Shown in pieces: positions 49,790-60,535 of a stretch of 64,000 bases of DNA; the first letter of the stretch is position 1, and every line of letters starts with the position of its first letter. The DNA is taken from NCBI RefSeq assembly GCF_047495875.1, contig NC_092468.1:1308845-1372844 (forward strand). Reading direction: 5' to 3'. Under the pieces are notes generated by a model, which did no database searches, had not been told where the DNA came from, and was given only the letters and a program-made list of their open reading frames with translations. This DNA is from Pithys albifrons albifrons (Eukaryota > Chordata > Aves > Passeriformes > Thamnophilidae). The position numbers and the translations under genes were made by a program.

Positions 49790-50635
49790 CTAGCAGTCCT
49801 TCACCTTCTCCACAGTCTCGTAGAAGCCAGGCCTGACCCTGCGGATGCTCATCCGTATGTGCTCGCCCTCCAGGGGCGCGTTGGTGGCAGTGGTGGCCGT
49901 AGGGCAGCGGCGCTTGCGCCGGCCCCGCAGCGAGAAGGCCGGGGCGCTGCCGTTCTCCTCCTCTGCGGGGCATGGCTCGTCCACGCTCGTGCCCCTGTCC
50001 GACTGCTCCTCGCCCCTGACCTTCTCCTTGGCCTTGCTGCCCTCCTTCTCCTCCCGGGCCAGCTTCCTGAAGTGCTCCAGACACTGGATCTTCTGCCTCC
50101 TCTCCATCATCTTCAGCTCCTGCTTCTCTGTGAAATCTTCGTAGTACATTTTTCTCTCGCTCCTCTGGTCTTCCAGAAACTTCCACTCGATGCTGGTCAT
50201 TTTTATCCCACTGCACTCCTCCAGTTTATCTCTCATTTGCACGTCTGTACAAAACACATCGAAAAGCTTCTCCGAGCCCTCGTTGAATCTGTCGGCTCGC
50301 TTGCAGAATGCGTCGTTCTGTCTCTGCTTCCTGGTCTGGTACAACCTGGTGAACTCCTCGTACATTTTGAGGATGAGTTTCTTTATGTTCTGCGTGGCGA
50401 TGGTGTGCAGGTTGCAGACCAGCCAGTGCTCCTGCAGGTGCTCAGCGAGCAGCTGGGCCGCGTCCTCCTTGGAACGCTGGGCCTGGCCGGCGCGCTTGGG
50501 CTGCAGCAGGTACAGCATGTTCTGCACCACATCCCTGCGGGTGGGCAGCACGCCCTGCGCGAACCCCGAGGCCTCCACGTACTCCACAGTGCCCAGAGTC
50601 TTGCGCGCCCTCACCTCGGTGTCCACCGCTTCCAT
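49790..50635 (-). CDS. Uncharacterised 281-aa basic coiled-coil protein
   Basis: I do not recognise this protein. The frame is open from ATG at 50,635 to TAG at 49,790 with no intron. The N-terminal half looks helical and folded (LLAEHLQEHWLVCNLHTIA, then IKKLILKMYEEFTRLYQTRK). The middle is aromatic- and acidic-rich (FNEGSEKLFDVFC, then MTSIEWKFLEDQRSERKMYY). Residues about 165-205 are charged and probably coiled coil (EKQELKMMERRQKIQ). The tail holds a basic nuclear-signal-like cluster (RGRRKRRC, about residue 237). It looks like real coding sequence because of codon-level composition and absence of low complexity in the first 200 residues. A donor-like GAG|GTGAGG lies at codons 7-8, so an unseen upstream exon or alternative splice is possible. 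It is head-to-head with SCLY, 1.26 kb apart. Confidence 0.7.
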   Translation of the reverse strand: MEAVDTEVRARKTLGTVEYVEASGFAQGVLPTRRDVVQNMLYLLQPKRAGQAQRSKEDAAQLLAEHLQEHWLVCNLHTIATQNIKKLILKMYEEFTRLYQTRKQRQNDAFCKRADRFNEGSEKLFDVFCTDVQMRDKLEECSGIKMTSIEWKFLEDQRSERKMYYEDFTEKQELKMMERRQKIQCLEHFRKLAREEKEGSKAKEKVRGEEQSDRGTSVDEPCPAEEENGSAPAFSLRGRRKRRCPTATTATNAPLEGEHIRMSIRRVRPGFYETVEKVKDC

Positions 50636-51892
50636 GCCTGCGCCGGGACCCCGCGGCTACGACCTGACCTGGAAGGCGAGGGCAGAGAGGAGCGTCAGGA
50701 CGGAGGGCCGCGGGCCTTGGTTGGACGGCGGCGCCGGCCCAGCCCACCCAGACCCCGCGGGCGGCTCCGCGCCTAATACGGAGCGCCCGGCGCGGGCTCC
50801 GCGTTCCTGCGGCCCGTGCGGTGAGTGCCGGCACTTCGCGCGGGCAGCGCGGGCCCAGCCCGGCCCAGCACAGCCGAACGCCGAGTGCCGAACGCCGAAC
50901 GGGCCCGGCGGGCGCTGCCGAGTGTCGAACGCCGAACGGGCCCGGCGCTGCCCCCCCCGGTACCTCCCCCGGGCCCGACCCCCCCCCCGCGCTCACCGGC
51001 AGCGCGCGCGGGGTCCGGCCCGGCGGTACCACCGCCATCTTGGGTACGGGCAGCGCCATCCGCCCCGCCCCGCGCCGGAACCGGCCTCGCCCCTTCCGCT
51101 GCGCCCGCGCGCGAGAGGCGCCGGCAGGGCCGGGGGCGCGCGTGGGGCTTCGGCCGGGCACCCTATTGGGCAGTGCGCGGGGGCGAGCGGGGCGCTGATT
51201 GGTGGGCACGGCACCGGGGGCCAGCAGGGAGGGCGCTGATTGGTGGGCACGGCACCGTGGGGCAGCAGGGAGGGCGCTGATTGGTGGGCACGGCGCAGTG
51301 GGGCAGCAGGGAGGGCGCTGATTGGTGGGCACGGCGCAGTGGGGCAGCAGGGAGGGCGCTGATTGGTGGGCACGGCGCAGTGGGGCAGCAGGGAGGGCGC
51401 TGATTGGTGGGTACAGAGCCATGGGGCAGCAGGAGGGCGCTGATTGGTGGGTACAGAGCCATGGGGCAGCAGGAGGGCGCTGATTGGTGGGTACAGAGCC
51501 ATGGGGCAGCAGGGAGCGTGCTGATTGGTGGGCACGGCACAGTGGGGCAGCAGGGAGGGCGCTGATTGGTGAGTACAGAGACATGGGGCAGCAGGGAGGG
51601 CGCTGATTGGTGGGTACAGAGCCATGGGGCAGCAGGGAGGGCGCTGATTGGTGAGTACAGAGACATGGGGCAGCAGGGAGGGCGCTGATTGGTGGGTACA
51701 GAGCCATGGAGCAGCAGGGAGCGTGCTGATTGGTGGGCACAGCACAGTGGGGCAGCAGGAGGGCGCTGATTGGTGGAGACGGCACAGTAGGGCAGCAGGG
51801 AGGGCGCTGATTGGAGGGTGTGCTGGCCCCGGCAGGGCGGGTGCTGGTCCCCACGTGTCTGTGCCAGGGCGGTGCCAGCAGTGCCAGCAGCG
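50636..51892. promoter_or_regulatory. CpG-rich bidirectional promoter between the 281-aa gene and SCLY
   Basis: Head-to-head start codons (50,635 minus and 51,893 plus) flank very GC/CpG-rich DNA at about 50,640-51,185, then the CCAAT minisatellite. No TATA box is evident on either side. A 36-bp-scale tandem duplication (GCCGAACGGGCCCGGCG, at about 50,878-50,948) lies within it. The exact start sites cannot be read from sequence. Confidence 0.7.
51190..51822. repeat. CCAAT-box minisatellite, 16 copies of about 41 bp
   Basis: Every copy contains GCGCTGATTGG or GTGCTGATTGG, i.e. an inverted CCAAT box with NF-Y-type flanks (CACCAATCAG in reverse), except that the last copy reads ATTGGAGGG. ATTGG occurs 16 times from 51,198 to 51,810, mean period 40.8 bp. 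The rest of the unit alternates between GGCACGGCGCAGTGGGGCAG-type and GGTACAGAGCCATGGGGCAG-type versions. The last CCAAT lies 79 bp from the SCLY start codon. Confidence 0.95.
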
Positions 51893-54800
51893 ATGGGCGC
51901 TGGGACGGAGCCGCGCTGTGACCCATCGGAGGGGTGAGACCCCGCCCTACCCCAGCCCCTCCCAGTGCCCCCCAGCGCCCCTCACCTGCCACCTGCCCCC
52001 CAGGAGGGTCTACCTGGACCACAACGCCACCACGCCACCAGCCCCTGAGGTGGCACAGGCCGTGCAGGACGCCCTGAGCCAGGCCTGGGGCAACCCCAGC
52101 AGCACCCACCCCGCAGGTAGGGCTGGGATGGGGCCAGGGGGCTCCGGGGCCGGACCCTGAGGCCGGTGGGCCACAGGAAATGCCAGGTCTTGTCCCACAG
52201 GCAGGAAGGCCAAGGAACTCATCAGCAGCGCTCGGGAGAGCCTGGCACGGATGGTGGGCGCGCGCCCCGAGGACATCGTGTTCACCTCGGGGGGCACGGA
52301 GGTGGGAGCAGTGACCCCCTACCCAACACCCCCCATCCAGCAAGAGCCACAGTGAAGGTGGGCAGGGAGCTTCACTTCCCTCTCTCCTCAGGCCAACAAC
52401 ATGGTGATCCACACTGCCTGCAGGCACTTCCGGGAGGGCCAGCCGGTGGCAGGGCACGGCCGGGGCACACCACACATCGTCACGTCCAGCGTGGAGCATG
52501 ACTCCATCCGCCTGCCCTTGGAGCAGCTGGGCAAGGAGGGCCTGGCAGGTGGGTGGCACGGGGACAGCATGGCGTTTGCAGGGGGCACATCTCTCCACTG
52601 GCACTTCTGTGGAGGGTGGGGACCCACGTGCTCCACGCTGCTCCACTTCTCTCCCCAAGAGGGCTCTGACTCCCCCCACGGTGCCCCTGTTCCCTCAGGG
52701 TGATGTGTTCCCTGCCATGCCATCTGTGCACCCACTGCCCGCACACTCTGGTGCCGTTCAGGGGGCATGGGCAGCCCTGGGCACTGCCAGGCTCCCCAGC
52801 AAACCTCAGGCCTTGTTCCCTGCTCACAGAGACCACCTTTGTGGCCGTGTCCCTGCGGAGTGGCCGGGCCGAGGTGGACGATGTCCTGGCCGCCATCCGG
52901 CCCAACACCTGCCTGGTGTCCATCATGTTGGCCAACAACGAGACTGGCGTCATCATGGTGAGCGTGGGCAGTGTTGGCACAGCCCTGCAGAGGGGTGCCT
53001 GGTCAGGGGGCAGGCGGTCCCTGAGGCAGCCCCTCACCCTCCCACAGCCCATCCTGGAGCTGAGCCAGCGCATGCAAGCTCTCAACCAGCGCAGGGCGGC
53101 AGAGGGGCTGCCCCGGGTCCTGGTGCACACGGACGCGGCACAGATGATTGGCAAGGGGCGTGTGGACGTGCAGGAACTGGGGGTGGACTATCTCACCATC
53201 GTGGGACACAAGGTATGGCCCCACCTCACCACAGTGGGACACAAGGTATGGCCCCACCTCACCATCAGAAGACACAAAGTGTGGCCCCACCTCACCATTA
53301 GGGGCCACAAGGTGTGGTCCCACCTCACCATGAGAAGACACAAGGTATGGCCCCACCTCACCATCAGAAGACACAAGGTATGGCCCCACCTCACCATCAG
53401 AAGACTCAAAGTGTGGCCCCACCTCACCATTAGGGGCCACAAGGTGTGGTCCCACCTCACCATGAGAAGACACAAGGTATGGCCCCACCTCACCATGAGA
53501 AGACACAAGGTATGGCCCCATCTCACCATCAGGGGACACAAGGTATGGCCCCACCTCACCACAGTAGGACACAAGATGTGGCCCTGTTCATGTGGCCCAG
53601 CCACTGCTTGCCCTCTCAGACATCTCTGTTGGGGTGCCAGGGGCAATTTGGGTGTCCCCCAGAGCTTGGTACCTCATCAATAGCCAAAGTTTTCCTGCTG
53701 GATGGGGCTCTGCAGGCAGACTCTGCTCCTGCAAGTCAGGGCTGATCTGGAATGGGCAGCAGGAGGAGGTCAAGGCCAGGGAGCAGCTCTGCAGTGACCT
53801 GTGCCCCTGAGACGGGCAGGGACGTGTGCAGGGGCACAGGAAAGGTGGCTGGCGTGTCCCCAGGTCACAGCGCTCTGTCCCCGCAGTTCTGCGGCCCCCG
53901 CATCGGTGCCCTGTACGTGCGCGGCCCCGGCAGCACAGCCCCACTGCACCCTCTGCTCCTCGGAGGGGGCCAAGAGAGGAGCTTCCGCCCAGGGTAAGGG
54001 ACAGGGGGGCTCTTGGGAGCTGGGGCTCGGGCTGGTGGCCACACCACTGGTGGCTGCCTCCCTGTGCCACTGCCAGCCCAGGGATGAGCAGCCCAGCACA
54101 GCAGGGACGTGTGTCTGTAGGGGGGAACTCCCTGGTGCTCAGGCTTTCCACAGGTGAAACTGCCCCCTTCCCAGAGAGGTGCCAGGGCTGGGAGGGGCGG
54201 GGGGGTGGGTCCCACACAAGCAATGGCTGTTCCCTGAGGTTGGGTTTTTGGTCAGGAGAAATAACTCACTGCTTTCTCTTCCCTTCCAGCACTGAGAACA
54301 CCCCAATGATCGCCGGCCTGGGCCAGGTGAGCCAGTGATGGGCAGGGGTGAAGTGGTTCCCTGCAGGTGCCGCCTGGCAGAACCAGCACAGTCATCAGAA
54401 GTGACAAACTCGGGGTGCACAGGGGCGGGAGAACTACCGGGAAAGGTGATGGGGCTTTCTGGTGCCAGTGGGAGGAGGTCCTTTGGTTGCAGGTTTGCAG
54501 CCCTGGCAGTCTCACAGCTCACGTGATACAGGGCACTGGGAGGCTGTGACAGGACACAGGGAACTTGGTAATCACAGAGCCTGTTCCAGGCTGGACTCCT
54601 GTTCTAGGGACAAGACACTGAGGGAGGTGTCAGAGATCTGGGTTTTCTCTCCCCAGGCTGCAGAGTTAGTGAGCAAGAACTGGGAGGCCTACGAGGCTCA
54701 CATGAGGGATGTCCGGGATTACCTGGAGGCCAGGCTGGAGGTGAGCACACCTGGGCCCTCCCTGGGGTCTCAGCCTGCAGAGTGTAGGGCCTGTCGCAGC

Positions 54801-57800
54801 ATGGGTCACGTCCCTCCAGCCCTACTCATGAACCTAAAGGGGTTCACAGCACTGATTTCTCCAGGCCTCCTTTGGAAAGGAGAGGATCCACTTCAACAGC
54901 CACTTTAAGGGCTCCAAGCGACTCTGCAACACCTCTAACTTCTCCATCTTGGGACCAGGCCTCCAAGGTAGCTCTTACCCCGCAGTGCCCTGTGATGTGC
55001 CAAGGGAGCACCTCCCAGCTCAGAGCCTCGACCACAATGGTGCTGGGCAGGGAGGCAGGCAGGGGCAGAGCTGTGCTATGTGTACAGAGTGAGCTCTCTC
55101 TGTGCTGTGTGTGCAGGGCGAGCTCTGTGCTGTGTGTGCAGGGCGAGGTCTGTGCTGTGTGTGCAGGGCGAGCTCTGTGCTGTGTGTGCAGGGCGAGCTC
55201 TCTCTGTGCTGTGTGTGCAGGGCGAGCTCTGTGCTGTGTGTGCAGGGTGAGCTCTGTGCTGTGTGTGCAGGGTGAGCTCTCTCTGTGCTGTGTGTGCAGG
55301 GCGAGGTCTGTGCTGTGTGTGCAGGGTGAGCTCTGTGCTGTGTGTGCAGGGCGAGCTCTGTGCTGTGTGTGCAGGGCGAGGTCTGTGCTGTGTGTGCAGG
55401 GTGAGCTCTCTCTGTGCTGTGTGTGCAGGGCGAGCTCTCTGTGCTGTGTGTGCAGGGTGAGCTCTCTGTGTGCTGTGTGCAGGGTGAGCTCTCTGTGTGC
55501 TGTGTGTGCAGGGCGAGGTCTGTGCTGTGTGTGCAGGGCGAGCTCTCTCTGTGCTGTGTGTGCAGGGTGAGCTCTGTGCTGTGTGTGCAGGGTGAGCTCT
55601 CTGTGTGCTGTGTGTGCAGGGCGAGGTCTGTGCTGTGTGTGCAGGGCGAGCTCTCTCTGTGCTGTGTGTGCAGGGCGAGCTCTGTGCTGTGTGTGCAGGG
55701 TGAGCTCTCTGTGCTGTGTGTGCAGGGTGAGCTCTCTCTGTGCTGTGTGTGCAGGGTGAGCTCTCTGTGTGCTGTGTGCAGGGTGAGCTCTGTGCTGTGT
55801 GTGCAGGGTGAGCTCTCTGTGTGCTGTGTGTGCAGGGTGAGCTCTCTCTGTGCTGTGTGTGCAGGGCGAGCTCTGTGCTGTGTGTGCAGGGCGAGCTCTC
55901 TCTGTGCTGTGTGTGCAGGGTGAGCTCTCTCTGTGCTGTGTGTGCAGGGCGAGGTCTGTGCTGTGTGTGCAGGGTGAGCTCTCTGTGTGCTGTGTGCAGG
56001 GCGAGCTCTCTCTGTGCTGTGTGCAGGGTGAGCTCTCTCTGTGCTGTGTGTGCAGGGTGAGCTCTGTGCTGTGTGTGCAGGGTGAGCTCTCTCTGTGCTG
56101 TGTGTGCAGGGTGAGCTCTGTGCTGTGTGTGCAGGGCGAGCTCTGTGCTGTGTGTGCAGGGTGAGCTCTGTGCTGTGTGTGCAGGGTGAGCTCTCTCTGT
56201 GCTGTGTGTGCAGGGCGAGCTCTGTGCTGTGTGTGCAGGGTGAGCTCTGTGCTGTGTGTGCAGGGTGAGCTCTGTGCTGTGTGTGCAGGGTGAGCTCTCT
56301 CTGTGCTGTGTGTGCAGGGCGAGCTCTGTGCTGTGTGTGCAGGGTGAGCTCTCTCTGTGCTGTGTGTGCAGGGCGAGCTCTGTGCTGTGTGTGCAGGGTG
56401 AGCTCTCTCTGTGCTGTGTGCAGGGTGAGCTCTGTGCTGTGTGTGCAGGGTGAGCTCTCTCTGTGCTGTGTGTGCAGGGTGAGCTCTCTGTGCTGTGTGT
56501 GCAGGGTGAGCTCTGTGCTGTGTGTGCAGGGCGAGCTCTGTGCTGTGTGTGCAGGGTGAGCTCTGTGCTGTGTGTGCAGGGTGAGCTCTCTCTGTGCTGT
56601 GTGTGCAGGGTGAGCTCTCTCTGTGCTGTGTGTGCAGGGCGAGCTCTGTGCTGTGTGTGCAGGGTGAGCTCTGTGCTGTGTGTGCAGGGTGAGCTCTGTG
56701 CTGTGTGTGCAGGGCGAGCTCTCTCTGTGCTGTGTGCAGGGTGAGCTCTCTCTGTGCTGTGTGTGCAGGGTGAGCTCTGTGCTGTGTGTGCAGGGTGAGC
56801 TCTCTCTGTGCTGTGTGTGCAGGGTGAGCTCTGTGCTGTGTGTGCAGGGCGAGCTCTGTGCTGTGTGTGCAGGGTGAGCTCTGTGCTGTGTGTGCAGGGT
56901 GAGCTCTCTCTGTGCTGTGTGTGCAGGGCGAGGTCTGTGCTGTGTGTGCAGGGTGAGCTCTGTGCTGTGTGTGCAGGGTGAGCTCTCTCTGTGCTGTGTG
57001 TGCAGGGTGAGCTCTCTCTGTGCTGTGTGTGCAGGGTGAGCTCTGTGCTGTGTGTGCAGGGTGAGCTCTCTGTGCTGTGTGTGCAGGGTGAGCTCTGTGC
57101 TGTGTGTGCAGGGCGAGCTCTGTGCTGTGTGTGCAGGGTGAGCTCTCTCTGTGCTGTGTGTGCAGGGTGAGCTCTCTCTGTGCTGTGTGTGCAGGGCGAG
57201 CTCTGTGCTGTGTGTGCAGGGTGAGCTCTGTGCTGTGTGTGCAGGGTGAGCTCTCTGTGTGCTGTGTGTGCAGGGTGAGCTCTCTCTGTGCTGTGTGTGC
57301 AGGGTGAGCTCTCTGTGTGCTGTGTGCAGGGTGAGCTCTCTGTGCTGTGTGTGCAGGGCGAGCTCTGTGCTGTGTGTGCAGGGCGAGCTCTGTGCTGTGT
57401 GTGCAGGGTGAGCTCTCTGTGCTGTGTGTGCAGGGCGAGCTCTGTGCTGTGTGTGCAGGGTGAGCTCTGTGCTGTGTGTGCAGGGCGAGCTCTGTGCTGT
57501 GTGTGCAGGGTGAGCTCTCTCTGTGCTGTGTGTGCAGGGTGAGCTCTCTCTGTGCTGTGTGTGCAGGGTGAGCTCTCTGTGTGCTGTGTGTGCAGGGTGA
57601 GCTCTCTGTGTGCTGTGTGTGCAGGGCGAGCTCTGTGCTGTGTGTGCAGGGTGAGCTCTGTGCTGTGTGTGCAGGGTGAGCTCTCTCTGTGCTGTGTGTG
57701 CAGGGTGAGCTCTCTCTGTGCTGTGTGTGCAGGGTGAGCTCTCTCTGTGCTGTGTGTGCAGGGCGAGCTCTGTGCTGTGTGTGCAGGGTGAGCTCTCTCT

Positions 57801-58689
57801 GTGCTGTGTGTGCAGGGCGCAGAGTGCTGGCTCACTGCAAGGTGCTGCTCGCCAGTGTGGGGGCTGCCTGTCACTCGGACAAGGGGGACCGGTAAGTGGC
57901 CAGCTTGGCCAGCCCAGGGTGTCTTCCAGGGAACAGTCGGTAGGAGAGGGAAACGGGACAGGCTTGGGCATTGTTCTCTGGAGCAGAGAGGCTGCAGAGC
58001 TTTCCAGAGGGGCTGAAGGGCTGTGAGGGGGATATTTGCAGGAGACACAGTTGAACACCTGACTGATGCTTGGAAGGACTTTGTCCCTCCTGGCTGTGGT
58101 GATGCAGCTAAGCTTGGAAGTACTTTTGAACTCCTGGCACTGCCAGAAAAGATCTTGGCGCACATCCACGTGTGCCTGGCTCACCTGCTGCCGCCAGTTT
58201 GGATCTCCAGGTGGCTTCTCTGGGAATGTGGGGACAGCAGCTGCTTTTGGCCTGCTCTAGAGCAATGCTCTTTAGACATGGCAGAGCTGCCAACCCATGG
58301 GGACATGGGACACGTCCCTGGGAGGGGAAGAACCAAATCCACCGTAGGGGAACAAGCCCAGTGGGAGAAGGTGCCTTTGGAGAACAGGCAGGGTGCTATG
58401 CAGGAGACAGGTTTGCCTGGAGTACATCAGCACATGTGCTCTCTCCTGCAGCTTGAGGGGGGCCTCCTGATGATGTGTGTGTTTCCTTGGCCCTGGAGTC
58501 CAACCCGCTCACCCCATGCCTTGTTCCAGGCCCTCCCCGATCCTGCTGGGCTGTGGGATTGCCCCTGACGTGGCGCAGAATGCCCTGCGGCTGAGCGTGG
58601 GCCGGGACACCTCACGGGCAGATGTGGACCTGGCGGTGCAGGACCTGGTGCAGGCTGTGGCACAGCTGGAGCAGCACCCAGCCCCATAG
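51893..58689 (+). CDS. SCLY: Selenocysteine lyase SCLY, 12 exons, 423 aa
   Basis: Cytosolic PLP enzyme that splits L-selenocysteine to alanine and selenide, recycling selenium for selenoprotein synthesis. Exons: 51893-51933, 52004-52116, 52201-52301, 52392-52548, 52830-52957, 53048-53212, 53887-53993, 54290-54326, 54657-54740, 54865-54967, 57816-57891, 58530-58689 (1,272 nt, frame closes; all GT-AG). Class V aminotransferase (NifS-like) features: YLDHNATT at 17-24, TSGGTEANN around 80-88, HTDAAQ at 207-212, PLP lysine K235 in TIVGHK|FCGPRIG, GGGQE and RPGTENTP, and catalytic C364 in SVGAACHSD. Exon 1 ([14 protein letters not shown]) was chosen because its donor restores PSEGRVYLDH, matching the family N-terminus. 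The human protein is about 20-30 aa longer, mostly N-terminal. Introns 6 and 10 hold minisatellites made from the gene's own splice junctions. Divergent from the 281-aa gene. Confidence 0.95.
53191..53590 (+). repeat. 33-bp minisatellite across the SCLY exon 6/intron 6 donor
   Basis: About 12 copies. A unit is 21 nt of exon 6 end (CTCACCATCGTGGGACACAAG) plus 12 nt of intron start (GTATGGCCCCAC), so the real donor at 53,213 belongs to the first copy. Later copies keep ACAAG|GTATGG (most) or ACAAG|GTGTGG; copies 3 and 7 have CAAA|GTGTGG; the last is CAAG|ATGTGG. Copies 3-6 and 7-10 form a duplicated 132-bp block. Eleven codons per unit, in frame with exon 6, and open until 53,683. Confidence 0.95.
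55089..57817 (+). repeat. 2.7-kb minisatellite in SCLY intron 10 (26/28/30-bp units)
   Basis: Units read GTGAGCTC(TC)nTGTGCTGTGTGTGCAGGG with n = 0-2, giving 26, 28 or 30 bp; from length, about 100 copies. Many copies have GCGAGCTC or GCGAGGTC instead of GTGAGCTC. Each unit joins a donor-like GTGAGC to an acceptor-like TGTGTGCAG. The final copy supplies the real exon-11 acceptor at 57,814-57,815. Confidence 0.95.
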
Positions 58690-59420
58690 GCCTGGGCATC
58701 ACTGCAAGCCATCCCCCAGGTCCTGGGCTGGGACCGTGCCTGGGGGCTCTGCCAGCTTGGGCTCAGGGTTTCTGAGGTGGCAGGGAGTGGGGGTGAGGAG
58801 GGGGCTTTGCTGGGGCTGGGGCAGCTCAGGAGCTTGCCCAGGACTCCCCCGTGCTGCACAGCAGCATTGCTGCCAGGTGCTCCTTGGCTGCCAGCACCAG
58901 TGCCCAGTGCCCAGCTGGCTGCAGCCACGTGCACATGTTGGCACAAGGGAGTCCAGCCATGAAAGCCATGGGAGGTGGAGCCTTTTGCCCTGGTTGCTTT
59001 CCACAAAGGAAGCTTTCCTGCTGTCTGAGCAGTCAGAGGAAGAAAGACCATCTGCTCCAGTGGGAAGTCAGTTGATAGAAGCACAGCAAGATTCGGGGCT
59101 GGCAGCTGCCCTGCCCAAAGCTACCAAAGGGCTTTTTGGCTGGGCATGGCTTTCCCAGCTCTGCGTTGCTTTACCTCCTCCCCTTTCTCCTGTCCTCTCT
59201 ACAGTGGGCACAGCTCCTGTTGCCACCTCCTCCTGCTCCTCAAGGAAATCGTGGTTGGGGCAGCTGTAACTGTGCCAGCACCTGAGGAAATGTGTCTCCT
59301 GCATGGCCTGACGTGGGAGGACACGAGTGTCACACGGACCAGGAGCTGGGCTGGCTGGTGTCAGGGAACCTGCTCTCCCCAGGGCTTCATAGGAATAAAA
59401 GTAATTGCTGCTGCTCTGGC
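58690..59420 (+). other. SCLY: SCLY 3' UTR
   Basis: Follows the TAG at 58,687-58,689. The first poly(A) signal in the right orientation is AATAAA at 59,394-59,399, with GT-rich sequence after it. No other coding frame is convincing here. Confidence 0.6.
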
Positions 59421-59790
59421 CTTTTCCCAAGTAAAATGTATTTTCCACGGGGGAAGCTGGACTGGTTGGGTTCATCTGGGTGATGCATTTTTCCTTGGAA
59501 AATGCTTATGTCCCAGAACAGAGGCACAGTCCGCTGGAGCATGGCAGTGCCTGCTGGGCCTGGTTGGCATGGAGACCACGGACACAGAGTCTGATGCTGG
59601 CCTTTCTCTTTACAGCCATGCATTAGCTCAGCCAGGAACAGTATTTGCAACCATAGAACCCTGAGGCTTTTTGTAAATCTCATTTCTAACTGGAGCATTA
59701 GGGCCCAGACACCCTGACTGCAAGTCCCTGGTACCTTCCAGGCTGGTCAGGGTTACCAGCAGTGCTCACACCTCGACCTCAAATCCAATC
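59421..59790. other. Short gap between convergent SCLY and SLC35G2, nothing recognised
   Basis: Unique sequence with no recognisable gene or repeat; a C-rich run lies at about 59,807-59,818 just beyond it. Confidence 0.5.
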
Positions 59791-60535
59791 TTTATTTCTG
59801 CCTTTTCCCCCCCCCTCCCTTGCATAATGGTTGAAACTTCTTTTAGAAAAAGTGGTTCCATAGAAAGAATTTGGCTCTGCTTCAGGGATCGGTGCTTAAT
59901 TTATCATAGGCCTCCTAATTCTTGGAGATCTTTCCCATGTGTGGCACAACTGGAGATTCAGTGTTTGGGGCTCTCCTTCCCCCACAGGAGATCTGGGCTT
60001 CCTGCATTGGTTGAGACAGAAATTTAACCACAAAGCACAAAAAGCTTTACTGACTTCTTTATATACACAGGAAATGCAAGTTTTAGCACAGAAATGTAGC
60101 ATTATTTCCTTTACAACATTGCAGGCAAAGCTTAAGAAGCGTTGCAGAGGATATGAGAACTACATTGTAATGGTTTCACTGCTCATTCTCTTACTACCAC
60201 AGCACAGGAATGAGAGTCTCTAGTGAATCCCTCTGTATTGCCTTATCCAGGGAAGGTGAGGAAGAACATGTGTGGCTTGGTCTGCCCTTCTCTGGGCCAG
60301 CCTGTGCTTCTGCTCACACGGCCTGTGTGGTGACCTTTGGTGTATGACAAAAAGTCAGTGGTTATATGCAGCAGAAAAAATTCACCTGGCATGGGAGTCT
60401 GGAAACACCAACATTGCTACATGAGCTGAGAATTTAAATGTCAGAGAGAGGATCTGACCACTACTTTGGGACACAAGAGTTGAAATGAGTTACTTTCACT
60501 TGGTCACAGCCAGAACTGGACAGCAAAGCTGTGGT
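59791..60535 (-). other. SLC35G2: Probable SLC35G2 3' UTR
   Basis: Minus-strand AATAAA at 59,791-59,796, downstream of the SLC35G2 stop. AT-richer than the coding part, without a credible reading frame. Confidence 0.5.

Noticed and set aside
51190..51822. Possible relation between the 41-bp CCAAT repeat and the 41-bp 5S spacer subrepeat
   Set aside because: Same period but no shared sequence; coincidence.
50442..52679. Minus-strand 745-aa open frame
   Set aside because: It reads through the CCAAT minisatellite, the promoter CpG island and the reverse of SCLY exons; low complexity throughout.
54968..57815. Loss of SCLY function through the 2.7-kb intron insertion
   Set aside because: All 12 exons, their splice sites and the frame are intact, and the last repeat copy supplies a good acceptor.
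55020..58184. Minus-strand open frames of 1,054 and 1,029 aa
   Set aside because: They are translations of the SCLY intron 10 minisatellite (endless Ser/His/Thr-rich repeats) antisense to a well-supported gene.
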